Origin: Oscillospiraceae bacterium
Lineage (GTDB): Bacteria > Bacillota > Clostridia > Oscillospirales > Oscillospiraceae
DNA: 64,000 bases
Assembly (NCBI GenBank): GCA_017458335.1
Contig: JAFTFT010000004.1
Span: 123,118 to 187,117, forward strand
Direction: 5' to 3'
Shown here: positions 1-7,552 of the stretch, in pieces
Position numbering within the stretch: the first letter of the stretch is position 1
Layout of the letters: every line of letters starts with the position of its first letter
Made by a program: the position numbers and the translations under genes
Notes under the pieces: generated by a model
What the model saw: the letters and a program-made list of their open reading frames with translations, nothing else
Databases searched by the model: none
What the model was told of the DNA's origin: nothing

Positions 1-3
1 ATC

Positions 4-1287
4 ATGAGTATGGTCGCGTGGCTTCTGATCAGCTTTGCGGTCCTGATGTTCCTCGGCGTTCCCATCGGCATCTCGCTTGGCCTCTCCGCCGTGGGCGGCA
101 TGCTCTTTATCAACAACAGCACGGATCTCATGACCATCACCAAGCGCATGTTCGAGGGCATGAACAGCTGGGCGCTGCTGGCGATTCCTCTCTACACCTT
201 CGCGGGCTACACCATGTCCAAGGGCGGCATTTCTTCCCGTTTGATGGACTTCTGCTATGCCATCGTGGGCCACATCTACGGCGGCCTGGCGCATGTGAAC
301 GTCCTGGCCTCGATGATCTTCGCCGGCATCTCCGGCTCCGCGGTCGCGGATACCGCGGGTGTCTCCGGCATGTTCATGCCGACGATGATCAAGAAGGGCT
401 ATTCCAAGGAACTGACGGTCACGGTCACGGGCGTGTCCTCCACCGTCGGCATCATTATCCCGCCCTCCATCCCGATGGTCGTCATCGCCGGCATCTGCTC
501 GATCTCCACCGGCAAGATGTTCCTCGGCGGCATCATCCCCGGCATCCTGATCGGCCTGAGCCAGATGATCATCTCCTACATCTTCGCAAAGAAGGAAAAG
601 GTTCAGCCGGAACCCGGCCACTTCCAGATGAGCGAAGTCTGGCGTACCTTCAAGGGCAGCTGGCCTGCCCTGCTGATGCCGGTCATCATCATCGGCACCA
701 TCACCGCAGGAATCGTCTCCCCGACCGAAGCGGGCGCCATCGCCGTTGTCTACGGCCTGATCTGCGGCGGCCTTGTCTACCGTGAGCTCAAATGGGCGGA
801 CCTGAAGTTCTGCTTCACCGAAACCGTCCGCGTCTCTGCGCGTATCTTCGTTGTCATCGGCTGCGCCAAGCTCTACACCATCATGCTCACCACGGCCGGC
901 TTCGACAAGTGGCTCACCGGAGCCATGCTGGGCGTCAGCACCAACCCCACGGTTATCCTGCTGATGATCCTGCTGCTGTTCTTCATCGTGACGATGTTCA
1001 TGGAATCCATCGCGGCCCTGACCCTGTTTATGCCCATCATTTTCCCGATCGCCATGTCCGTCGGCATCGACCCGATCGTCCTCGGCGTTCTGGTCACGGT
1101 CATGATCGGCGTCGGCCTTGTGACGCCGCCGGTCGGCATGTGCATCTATGTCGCCTGCGACATCATGAAGATCACCGTCGGCAGCACGCTGAAGTATCTG
1201 TTGTGGTACATTCTGGGCACCTTTGTGGTTATCGGTATCCTGATCGCCTTCCCGCAGCTGATCACGGCGCTGGGCGCCTTCGTTTGA
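4..1287 (+). CDS. dctM: TRAP transporter large permease (DctM family)
   Basis: This is the large membrane subunit of a tripartite ATP-independent periplasmic transporter, which carries organic acids across the membrane using an ion gradient. The 427 residues are almost wholly hydrophobic and have the family landmarks: GISGSAVADTAG near residue 107, IIIPPSIPMV near 150, TPTEAGAIAVVYG near 240 and VGLVTPPVGMC near 372. The length is normal for DctM. The start may be the ATG at 4 or the one at 10; the sequence before it is outside the window, and the small permease and binding protein are probably upstream there. A stem-loop terminator follows at 1337-1372. Substrate is not deducible. Confidence 0.93.
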   Translation: MSMVAWLLISFAVLMFLGVPIGISLGLSAVGGMLFINNSTDLMTITKRMFEGMNSWALLAIPLYTFAGYTMSKGGISSRLMDFCYAIVGHIYGGLAHVNVLASMIFAGISGSAVADTAGVSGMFMPTMIKKGYSKELTVTVTGVSSTVGIIIPPSIPMVVIAGICSISTGKMFLGGIIPGILIGLSQMIISYIFAKKEKVQPEPGHFQMSEVWRTFKGSWPALLMPVIIIGTITAGIVSPTEAGAIAVVYGLICGGLVYRELKWADLKFCFTETVRVSARIFVVIGCAKLYTIMLTTAGFDKWLTGAMLGVSTNPTVILLMILLLFFIVTMFMESIAALTLFMPIIFPIAMSVGIDPIVLGVLVTVMIGVGLVTPPVGMCIYVACDIMKITVGSTLKYLLWYILGTFVVIGILIAFPQLITALGAFV

Positions 1288-1336
1288 GCGGAAGGAGCAG
1301 TAGCTCCTCTCATTCCGATAAGCAAACTGAATTCAG

Positions 1337-1372
1337 GAGACCTCGAAGCGGCGGATACTGCTTCGAGGTCTC
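1337..1372 (+). terminator. Rho-independent terminator after dctM
   Basis: A perfect 13-bp inverted repeat (GAGACCTCGAAGC and its complement) around a 10-nt loop is followed by ATTTTACC. It closes the left-edge TRAP operon before the promoter at 1466. Confidence 0.75.
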
Positions 1373-1451
1373 ATTTTACCCCGGCAAAAAGAAAGGCCTT
1401 TTTGGCGTATCCTTTCCCGGCAAACTCAAGGTGGGTTTTAAACTGAAAAAG

Positions 1452-1464
1452 TTGGTAGGACGGT
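1452..1464. promoter_or_regulatory. Putative FadR/GntR operator, imperfect copy
   Basis: TTGGTAGGACGGT matches the first ten bases of the perfect 13-bp palindrome found at 3959 and 7008. It lies directly upstream of the -35 box at 1466, in front of the operon that contains the FadR-type regulator gene, so autoregulation is likely. The role is inferred from position and from typical FadR-family half-sites (TTGGT/ACCAA). Confidence 0.5.
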
Positions 1465-1465
1465 C

Positions 1466-1494
1466 TTGCCAAAGCCGCGGAAAGTGGCTATAAT
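1466..1494 (+). promoter_or_regulatory. Sigma-A-type promoter of the SGNH hydrolase/FadR operon
   Basis: TTGCCA at 1466-1471 and TATAAT at 1489-1494 are separated by exactly 17 bp. Transcription would start near 1501, about 60 nt before the SGNH hydrolase gene. Confidence 0.75.
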
Positions 1495-1560
1495 CAAAAC
1501 AGAATCGAGACAGTCCGGTTATGAGAAAGCCGGAAGGGACTGCGGAAAGGAAGCCGGAGA

Positions 1561-2172
1561 ATGGGGACAATCATCTGCCTCGGAGACAGCCTGACCTATG
1601 GATACGGGGTACGAAGAGCACAGTGCTGGACGGAACTGGCCGCCGGGATGAGCGGCTGGAACGTCGTTAACCGCGGCATCTGCGGCGACACGACCGGCGG
1701 AATGCTGGTGCGGCTGCGCGAGATCCTGCGGGAAGGCATCGGAAAGCGGGAGGAGCGCTGCTTCCTGCTGATGGGCGGCTGCAACGATATTTTCTTTTCC
1801 GGAAGCAGTACTGGCGCCAGAGAAAACATGGCCGCCATGGCGCATCAGCTTTTCGCGGAGGGAGAGATGCCGCTGATCGCCGTCGGACCCGGGATCGCGA
1901 AGGGGAACTTCCCAACGATGTGGTCCGACCTGGTGGATTTCCCGGCGGCGGGGGAAGTTGTCCGGGCGTACTATGAATGGCTGGAGCGCTTCTGCTTAAG
2001 CTTCGGTGTCCGGATGATCGACTTCCGGGGGGATTTCCGCGACCGGGAAGGGAACATCAGGACAGAACTCTATCTGGACGGACTGCACCTCAACCCGGAG
2101 GGCCACCGCGTGATGGCCGAACGGGTGGCAAAGGTGCTCGGCGTGATGGACCGGGAGACGATGAATCCGTAA
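1561..2172 (+). CDS. SGNH/GDSL-type esterase
   Basis: This is a 203-residue cytoplasmic hydrolase of the SGNH superfamily, which cleaves ester bonds in acyl or acetyl substrates. Block I is GDSL at residues 8-11, with Ser10 the predicted nucleophile. GGCND near residue 79 supplies the Gly/Asn oxyanion residues. The C-terminal DGLHLNPEGH supplies the Asp and His of the triad. No signal peptide is seen. It is the first gene of a two-gene operon with the FadR-type regulator at 2216 (43-nt gap). The natural ester is unknown. Confidence 0.9.
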   Translation: MGTIICLGDSLTYGYGVRRAQCWTELAAGMSGWNVVNRGICGDTTGGMLVRLREILREGIGKREERCFLLMGGCNDIFFSGSSTGARENMAAMAHQLFAEGEMPLIAVGPGIAKGNFPTMWSDLVDFPAAGEVVRAYYEWLERFCLSFGVRMIDFRGDFRDREGNIRTELYLDGLHLNPEGHRVMAERVAKVLGVMDRETMNP

Positions 2173-2215
2173 TCCGGGCAGATTGCGGGACAGCGACGTG
2201 TGAGGAGAGAACGAT

Positions 2216-2914
2216 ATGCAGTTTGAAAAGATCCAGAACAACGGACCGAAGGTTCCCGAGCTCGTCATGGACAGCCTGCTGAAGGCGATGGAAGCCGGGA
2301 CCATCCGGGTGGGAGAAGAGCTGCCTCCGGAGAGGGACCTGGCAGAGGCTCTTGGCATCTCCCGCAATTCCCTGCGAGAGTGCCTCGCGATCATGAGCTT
2401 CATGGGAATCGTGGAGAACCGGGGTAACCGCAAGATCCTGGTGAAGAACGCGGACCGCTTCCGGAAAGCCCGGTCGCTGATTGACCTCTCCTATTCCCGG
2501 GACACCTTTGAAGATTTCATGGAATTCCGCCGGACCAACGAGAGAGAAATCGCCCGGCTTGCCTGCATCCGGGCAACCGAAGAGGACCTGGAGCGGCTCC
2601 GCAACTCGGTGGAGCGTCTGGAAGCGGACGCGACGGACTTCGAGGCGGATGTGGACTTCCACGTCAATCTGGCCTATGCCAGCCACAACACGATCTTCGC
2701 CGCGATGCTGAACTACGTCAACAGCCTGATCCTGGAGCTGCGCATGCGCTTCTTTGAGCGGGAGGAGTACCACGGCAAGACCGCGGAAGCCCACCGTCGC
2801 ATCTATGAAGCGGTAAAAGCCAGGGATGAGGAACTGGCCGTGTACGAGATGGGCAGACATCTGAAGATCATCGAGAATTACGACGACACATCGACAAAGC
2901 CCGCGGAGCGGTGA
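2216..2914 (+). CDS. FadR/GntR-family transcriptional regulator
   Basis: This 232-residue DNA-binding regulator has an N-terminal winged helix (about residues 8-75, with LPPERDLAEALGISRNSLRECLAIM as the recognition region). A helical FCD effector-binding domain follows (about 85-220), including the Asp/His-containing stretch FEADVDFHVNLAYASHN typical of its metal or ligand pocket. A good ribosome site (GAGGAGA) lies 7 nt before the ATG. FadR-type regulators of this kind often sense lactate, pyruvate or other organic acids. Palindromes TTGGTAGGACCAA upstream of the adjacent TRAP operon and the 2-oxoacid dehydrogenase operon are its likely targets (inference). Confidence 0.92.
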   Translation: MQFEKIQNNGPKVPELVMDSLLKAMEAGTIRVGEELPPERDLAEALGISRNSLRECLAIMSFMGIVENRGNRKILVKNADRFRKARSLIDLSYSRDTFEDFMEFRRTNEREIARLACIRATEEDLERLRNSVERLEADATDFEADVDFHVNLAYASHNTIFAAMLNYVNSLILELRMRFFEREEYHGKTAEAHRRIYEAVKARDEELAVYEMGRHLKIIENYDDTSTKPAER

Positions 2915-2964
2915 ACCCGGCCGCCGGGCGTGACAGAAAGACACAAGATAAAGCAAATCAACGG

Positions 2965-3018
2965 CAAAACATCCTCTGTCCCGCGGCGCGTTTGACGCCC
3001 GGGACAGAGGATGTTTTG
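2965..3018. terminator. Bidirectional terminator between regulator and SdpI-like gene
   Basis: A perfect 19-bp inverted repeat, starting CAAAACATCC and ending GGATGTTTTG, surrounds a 16-nt loop. The A/T-rich ends let it act for the plus-strand regulator gene and the minus-strand gene that ends at 3042. Confidence 0.8.
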
Positions 3019-3041
3019 CTGATATCGGGATGATCGGAATA

Positions 3042-3764
3042 TCAGGATTTTCTCGAATAATATCTCGCCGCGGGGAATTCCGACAGAAGCAGGAGCACGG
3101 CCAGAACGAATGAGTACCAGGGGAGCGTTCCCAGAACAAAGTAGAAAACGAGAAGCTGCAGCCCGGCGAGCATCCAGCAGACACCGGCAAGCCGGTGCGT
3201 TTCCCGCCAGGGAGTTTCCCAATGCAGGATGGACGGAAAGCGGAAGGCAATCTGAGAGTCTCTTGGACAGTCAAAGAAGTGTGCACCCAGCAGAATCAGC
3301 AGCAGCGCGAGCAGACAGGGAAGAAAATACGCAAACTCCGTCGGCAGCCCCGCCGCACGGCGGTGCCAGAAGGAGCAGAGCAGCACGGAGATCACCGGAA
3401 TGCTCCAGCGGCCCGTGATCCGGATCGGCGCGGGCGGAAGGCGCTCGGTCTTCTGATGCAGCCAGAGCTGTCCGTGGCAGATCAGCGTCAGCACGCACAT
3501 GAGCCCGGGAAGGCCGAAGACCAGCACCGCACGGGGGAGGGAGTCGTCCTCACTGCCCATCGTGGTCAGACCGGTTTCGACAATCTCCGGGATCTGCTTC
3601 CACAGATGAAGCCCCAGCAGCATGGGGGACGCTGCGGTCAGGAGGGCAAAGCACAGCGAGACCAGGGCCTTGGCCGGCGTGACATGCCGGCCGAAATACC
3701 GGGTGGCTTCCCGCTCCTGCTCACGGGTGAGTCCGTATGAACTTTTTTGAGCCTGATCATTCAT
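3042..3764 (-). CDS. SdpI/YhfL-like multispanning membrane protein
   Basis: This is a hydrophobic protein of about 240 residues with roughly six membrane segments. The C-terminal part carries a motif like the SdpI family signature (TPWRETHRLAGVCWMLAGL); in Bacillus, SdpI is an immunity membrane protein and signal transducer for a killing peptide. The N-terminal half is less typical and no DUF1648 motif is clear. The start is placed at MNDQAQKSS (3764), because longer forms begin inside the promoter. There is no ribosome binding site, but a TATAAT box ends 7 nt before the ATG, suggesting a leaderless mRNA. Function here is unknown. Confidence 0.7.
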   Translation of the reverse strand: MNDQAQKSSYGLTREQEREATRYFGRHVTPAKALVSLCFALLTAASPMLLGLHLWKQIPEIVETGLTTMGSEDDSLPRAVLVFGLPGLMCVLTLICHGQLWLHQKTERLPPAPIRITGRWSIPVISVLLCSFWHRRAAGLPTEFAYFLPCLLALLLILLGAHFFDCPRDSQIAFRFPSILHWETPWRETHRLAGVCWMLAGLQLLVFYFVLGTLPWYSFVLAVLLLLSEFPAARYYSRKS

Positions 3765-3771
3765 GCGAACG

Positions 3772-3800
3772 ATTATAAGCCGATTGGCGCGGAAAGTAAA
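3772..3800 (-). promoter_or_regulatory. Promoter of the SdpI-like gene, possibly leaderless
   Basis: On the minus strand TTTACT (3800-3795) and TATAAT (3777-3772) are 17 bp apart. The ATG at 3764 is only 7 nt beyond the -10 box, so transcription would begin at or next to the start codon. Confidence 0.55.
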
Positions 3801-3915
3801 GAGCCTTGGCAAATTTCCGAAAACCTGAACGGAGTGACAAACTATTCACAGATTTTTTGGTTGATTTTCACAAAAACATCGAGCGTTTTTCGCCCTTTTG
3901 CCGAACGGATAAAGC

Positions 3916-3944
3916 TTGAAGAAATTGAAGGAAAGAGGTAGAAT
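3916..3944 (+). promoter_or_regulatory. Promoter of the dctQ-dctM-dctP operon
   Basis: TTGAAG at 3916-3921 and TAGAAT at 3939-3944 have a 17-bp spacer. The predicted start near 3951 lies just before the palindromic operator at 3959. Confidence 0.6.
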
Positions 3945-3958
3945 AAGCACAGCAAAAG

Positions 3959-3971
3959 TTGGTAGGACCAA
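3959..3971. promoter_or_regulatory. Putative FadR/GntR operator (perfect palindrome)
   Basis: TTGGTAGGACCAA is two 5-bp half-sites, TTGGT and ACCAA, around AGG. It sits about 8-20 nt downstream of the predicted transcription start of the TRAP operon, where a bound repressor would block transcription. An identical site precedes the dehydrogenase operon at 7008. Confidence 0.65.
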
Positions 3972-4017
3972 AATACCAAACGGAATGCGGCTACCGGCAT
4001 TCGAAAGGAATGATGGA

Positions 4018-4542
4018 ATGAAGATCTTTAAGAAGATCATGGATATCGTTGCCATGATCGAAAAATTTATACTGATTGTCACCGGTCTCGGCACGACAAT
4101 CATCACCTTCTTAGCCGTCGTAGGCCGTAAAACAGCTCTGTACAAATTCACATGGTCGGAAGAGATCGTCATCAATGTCTTCATCATCATGATCATGTGC
4201 GGCTGCGCGCTGGCGGCCAGAGAAGGCGGACTGATCAGTCTGTCGCTGATCTATGACGCGGTGCCGCTGAAAGCGAAAAAGGTCATCGCGACGCTCAGCA
4301 ACCTGGTCTGCTTTGTCTTCTACGGCATCGTCATCAAAACCGGTTTTGACAAGGTCGCGACCCAGATGGCCACGAACAAGCGGACGTCCATCCTGCTGTG
4401 GCCGGAATGGGTCTTCATGATCTTCCTGCCGATCGGGGCGATTCTGCTGGTGCTGCACACGCTTGAATATCTGTTGGGAATCTACGCGCTGAAAGAAGAT
4501 CCTGCGAAGAAAGCAGGCGGGGAGGAGGCGGAGCAGGCATGA
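4018..4542 (+). CDS. dctQ: TRAP transporter small permease (DctQ family)
   Basis: This is the small membrane subunit of a TRAP transporter, about 174 residues with four predicted membrane helices. Family features include WSEEIVINVFIIMIMCGCALAARE and a Trp/Pro-containing last helix. The start chosen is MKIFKKIMD because GAAAGGA lies 8-9 nt before it; a longer reading from 3916 would begin inside the promoter. It overlaps the dctM gene at 4539 by 4 nt, so translation is probably coupled. The operon is preceded by a putative FadR-type operator. Confidence 0.92.
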   Translation: MKIFKKIMDIVAMIEKFILIVTGLGTTIITFLAVVGRKTALYKFTWSEEIVINVFIIMIMCGCALAAREGGLISLSLIYDAVPLKAKKVIATLSNLVCFVFYGIVIKTGFDKVATQMATNKRTSILLWPEWVFMIFLPIGAILLVLHTLEYLLGIYALKEDPAKKAGGEEAEQA

Positions 4543-5843
4543 TCAACTTTATTCTCTTCGGGACGTTTTTCATCTTCCTGCTGCTGAATACCCCCATTGC
4601 GGTGAGCCTCGGCATGTCCTCGATTCTGGCCATGATCTATGCGGGGGACAAGATGTCGGTGATCCCGACGAATCTTTTCTCCGGCATGGCGAAGTTCCTG
4701 CTTCTGGCCATTCCGTTCTTCGTGCTCTCCGGAAACGTCATGGCCGAGTCCGGCATTTCCAAGCGTCTGGTTCATTTTATTGACAACTGCATCGGGCATG
4801 TCCGCGGCGGCATCGCCATCGTATGCGTTGTTGTCGCCATGTTCTTCGGCGCCATCTCCGGCTCCGGCCCCGCGACCGTGGCGGCGCTGGGCATCATCCT
4901 GATCCCCGCCATGATCAACCAGGGCGGCTTCTCCGCGCCGTTCGCGTCTTCCCTGATGGCGGCGGCTTCCTCCATCGCCATCGTCATTCCGCCGTCCATC
5001 GCCTTCGTCGTTTACGCTTCCATCACCGGCGTATCGGTCGGCGAGATGTTCATGTCCGGTATCGTGCCGGGCATCATGATGGGCCTTGCGCTGATTGTGA
5101 TTGTTGTGATCGAGGTCCACAAAAAGGGAATCGTCGCCTCCCGTGAGCGCGCCTCCTGGGGCGAGCGGCTGAAATCCTTCGGCTCTGCGTTCTGGGGGCT
5201 CATGGTCCCGGTCATCATCCTCGGCGGCATCTACGGCGGCATCTTCACCCCGACGGAAGCGGCGGCCGTATCCGTTGTGTATGCGCTTCTGGTCGGCCTG
5301 TTCATCTATCGGGAAGTCAAGTGGAAGCAGCTGGTCAAGATTCTTGTCGATTCCGGCAAAACCACCGGCGGCATCATGCTCATCATCGGCGCGGCGACGC
5401 TGTTTTCCTTCGTCTGCACCAAGCACGGGATTTCCAAGGCCGCGCAGGCGCTGCTGCTGAATGTCGCGGGCAACAAGTATGTCTTCCTGCTGACGGTCAA
5501 CATCATCTTCCTGATCGCGGGCTGCTTTGTGGACGCCAACTCCGCCATGTACATCTTCATCCCCATCATGTATCCGGTGGCGACGAAGCTCGGCATCGAT
5601 CCGATCCACTTCGGCATCATTTCGACGGTGAACCTTGCCATCGGCCAGGTGACTCCGCCTGTCGGCGTCAACCTCTTTGTGGCGATCGGCATCAGCGACA
5701 GGATGAAGGGCCTGCGGGACAAGACCAAGGTCACCATCGCATCCATGTCCGCAGCGGTCTGGCCGATGATCATCTCCTGCGTTGTGGCGCTGCTGCTCAT
5801 CACCTATGTCCCCTGGTTCAGCCTGTTTATCCTCGGACGCTGA
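4539..5843 (+). CDS. dctM: TRAP transporter large permease (DctM family)
   Basis: This 434-residue integral membrane protein forms the translocation channel of a TRAP system. It shows GAISGSGPATVAALG near residue 105, IVIPPSIAFV near 148, FTPTEAAAVSVVYALLVG near 240 and IGQVTPPVGVNLF near 370. It is translationally coupled to dctQ (4-nt overlap) and followed by the binding-protein gene after 63 nt. It has the same layout as the paralogues at 4, 22594 and 26802, but its sequence is clearly different, so the substrate may differ. Confidence 0.94.
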   Translation: MINFILFGTFFIFLLLNTPIAVSLGMSSILAMIYAGDKMSVIPTNLFSGMAKFLLLAIPFFVLSGNVMAESGISKRLVHFIDNCIGHVRGGIAIVCVVVAMFFGAISGSGPATVAALGIILIPAMINQGGFSAPFASSLMAAASSIAIVIPPSIAFVVYASITGVSVGEMFMSGIVPGIMMGLALIVIVVIEVHKKGIVASRERASWGERLKSFGSAFWGLMVPVIILGGIYGGIFTPTEAAAVSVVYALLVGLFIYREVKWKQLVKILVDSGKTTGGIMLIIGAATLFSFVCTKHGISKAAQALLLNVAGNKYVFLLTVNIIFLIAGCFVDANSAMYIFIPIMYPVATKLGIDPIHFGIISTVNLAIGQVTPPVGVNLFVAIGISDRMKGLRDKTKVTIASMSAAVWPMIISCVVALLLITYVPWFSLFILGR

Positions 5844-5859
5844 GCCTGAATCCGTACCC

Positions 5860-5877
5860 TAAACGCGCATGCGTTTA
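5860..5877. other. Small intercistronic hairpin between dctM and dctP
   Basis: TAAACGC and GCGTTTA pair perfectly around GCAT, followed by an A-rich stretch and the dctP ribosome site. It may adjust relative expression or mRNA stability of the operon parts. Confidence 0.4.
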
Positions 5878-5906
5878 AAAATAAAAAACATATCAGGAGG
5901 CAAAAC

Positions 5907-6944
5907 ATGAAAAAACTACTGGCAGTAATCCTGGCACTCTGCGTGGTCTTCTCCATGACATCCGCGGTCGCGTTTGCGGACGGAGACCTTGTCGAGTGCG
6001 ACGACGTCACCCTGACCTTCTGCTGCTCCGCGGCAGAGACCACCTGCTGGGCGCAGATGGCAAATGTCTTTGCAGACTATGTCAATGAGCGCACCACCGG
6101 CAACTTCGAGGTTGAGATCTATGCAATGGACCAGCTGACCAACGGCAGCCAGACCGAAGGCATCCAGGCTGTCTGCGACGGTTCCATCGATCTCTCCGCT
6201 CACTCCAACCTGATCTATTCCAACTTTGACCAGAGACTGAACGTCGTCTCCCTGCCGTTCATCTTCGACAACACCGATGAGGTTGACGAAGTCCTCGACG
6301 GCGCCGGCCGCGAAGCGCTCGCCCCGATCGTGGAGAGCATGGGCCTGCACCTGATGGGCATTGCCGAGAACGGTTTCCGTCATGTCACCAACAACCAGCG
6401 TCCTATCGAGAGCCTGGCCGATATGAAGGGCCTGGTCATCCGTGTCGCCGGCGCCCAGGTCCTGAAGGATGAATACGAAGCCTGGGGCACCAACTACACC
6501 ACCGCCAACTGGAGCGAAGTTTACACCGGCCTGCAGACCGGCACCTATGAGGCTCAGGAGAATCCTCTGCCCACCGCCGATGCCAGCTCCATCTCCGACG
6601 TTCAGGATTACGTCACCTACTGGACCGGCGTGTATGACTGCATCTTCTTCACCATGAACCAGGAACTCTATGACTCCTTCAGCCCCGAGATGCAGGCTCT
6701 GATCGATGAGGCGGGCGCCTATGCCGCCAACAATCAGCGTCAGCTCGAGCGCGAAGGCGACCAGGAAGTTCTCGACAAGTGGGAAAAGGGCGGCATGAAG
6801 GTTTCCACCCTGTCCGACGAAGCCGTTCAGGACTTCAAGGATGCCGCAGCCGGCGTTCCGGCGAAGTTTGTCCAGACCTGCGTCGGCCTCGGCTTTGACC
6901 AGGCTGAAGTGGAAGATCTGGTTGCGATCTTCACCGCGGACTGA
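5907..6944 (+). CDS. dctP: TRAP transporter solute-binding protein (DctP family)
   Basis: This 345-residue extracytoplasmic binding protein delivers substrate to the DctQ/DctM pair. Residues 1-24 are a signal peptide (MKKLL, hydrophobic core, AVAFA). The mature protein has the DctP pattern: FRHVTNNQRPIESLADMKGLVIRV near 155-180, where an Arg usually binds the substrate carboxylate, then TNWSEVYTGLQTGTYEAQENP in a slightly altered form. A strong AGGAGG site precedes the ATG. It is the last gene of dctQ-dctM-dctP and is followed by a terminator-like hairpin at 6963. The substrate is probably an organic or keto acid. Confidence 0.94.
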   Translation: MKKLLAVILALCVVFSMTSAVAFADGDLVECDDVTLTFCCSAAETTCWAQMANVFADYVNERTTGNFEVEIYAMDQLTNGSQTEGIQAVCDGSIDLSAHSNLIYSNFDQRLNVVSLPFIFDNTDEVDEVLDGAGREALAPIVESMGLHLMGIAENGFRHVTNNQRPIESLADMKGLVIRVAGAQVLKDEYEAWGTNYTTANWSEVYTGLQTGTYEAQENPLPTADASSISDVQDYVTYWTGVYDCIFFTMNQELYDSFSPEMQALIDEAGAYAANNQRQLEREGDQEVLDKWEKGGMKVSTLSDEAVQDFKDAAAGVPAKFVQTCVGLGFDQAEVEDLVAIFTAD

Positions 6945-6962
6945 TTTCAAGACACTCTAAAT

Positions 6963-6996
6963 AATATGCCCTGCGGAATCCTCTGCAGGGCATATT
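6963..6996 (+). terminator. Terminator after dctP
   Basis: A 12-bp perfect stem (AATATGCCCTGC and its complement) with a 10-nt loop ends in a short T tract. It separates the TRAP operon from the dehydrogenase operon, and the operator at 7008 follows directly. Confidence 0.7.
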
Positions 6997-7007
6997 TCCC
7001 AGACATA

Positions 7008-7020
7008 TTGGTAGGACCAA
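7008..7020. promoter_or_regulatory. Putative FadR/GntR operator upstream of the dehydrogenase operon
   Basis: This is an exact copy of TTGGTAGGACCAA at 3959. It lies 25 nt upstream of the PPC-domain gene and just after the terminator hairpin. No convincing -35/-10 pair could be assigned here. Confidence 0.65.
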
Positions 7021-7045
7021 CAGACCAGATAACGGGAGAACCGGA

Positions 7046-7522
7046 ATGAGCAAAGAACTGAATGCGGCAGAGGGCAGGCTCGGGCGGGTCGTGGTGGTAC
7101 GGCTGGCGCCGGGGACCGATCTGCTGAAAGGAATCCAGGAGGCCTGTGAACGCTATCAGATTCATAACGGCGTTGTCATCAGCGCCATCGGCAGCCTGAA
7201 GCAGGTCCGATTCTGTGATGTGGAAGCGCTTCCCGAAAAGAAGTGCGGCTACGGATACGGAAGGATCCTCGCCCTGGATGAGACCATCGAACTCACCGGT
7301 GCGGGCGGCGTGATCTGCAGCGATGCGGAGGGGAACATCAATCTCCACATCCACATTTGTATGAGCGATAAAAACGGCAAGGCCTACGGAGGACACCTTG
7401 TCGAAGGGACCGAAGTCCTCATGACCGCGGACATCGTCCTCGGCGAAATCGAAGGAATCTCCATGCTGCGGGAGTATAACGAGGACATGGACGTGTATCT
7501 CCTCTCCCCGAAGCAATTATAA
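7046..7522 (+). CDS. PPC/DUF296 domain protein
   Basis: This 158-residue protein consists of one PPC (plants and prokaryotes conserved, DUF296) domain. It shows the metal-binding-like pair HIHICMSDKNGKAYGGHLVEG near residues 108-128 and the typical core VVISAIGSL. In plants the domain accompanies AT-hook DNA-binding motifs; the bacterial single-domain forms are poorly understood and there is no AT hook here. It leads the operon with E1 alpha 30 nt downstream, which suggests a role in regulating, or binding a metabolite of, the dehydrogenase pathway (inference). Confidence 0.85.
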   Translation: MSKELNAAEGRLGRVVVVRLAPGTDLLKGIQEACERYQIHNGVVISAIGSLKQVRFCDVEALPEKKCGYGYGRILALDETIELTGAGGVICSDAEGNINLHIHICMSDKNGKAYGGHLVEGTEVLMTADIVLGEIEGISMLREYNEDMDVYLLSPKQL

Positions 7523-7552
7523 TTTTTACATTTTCAGAAAGGTGTGAGAACA

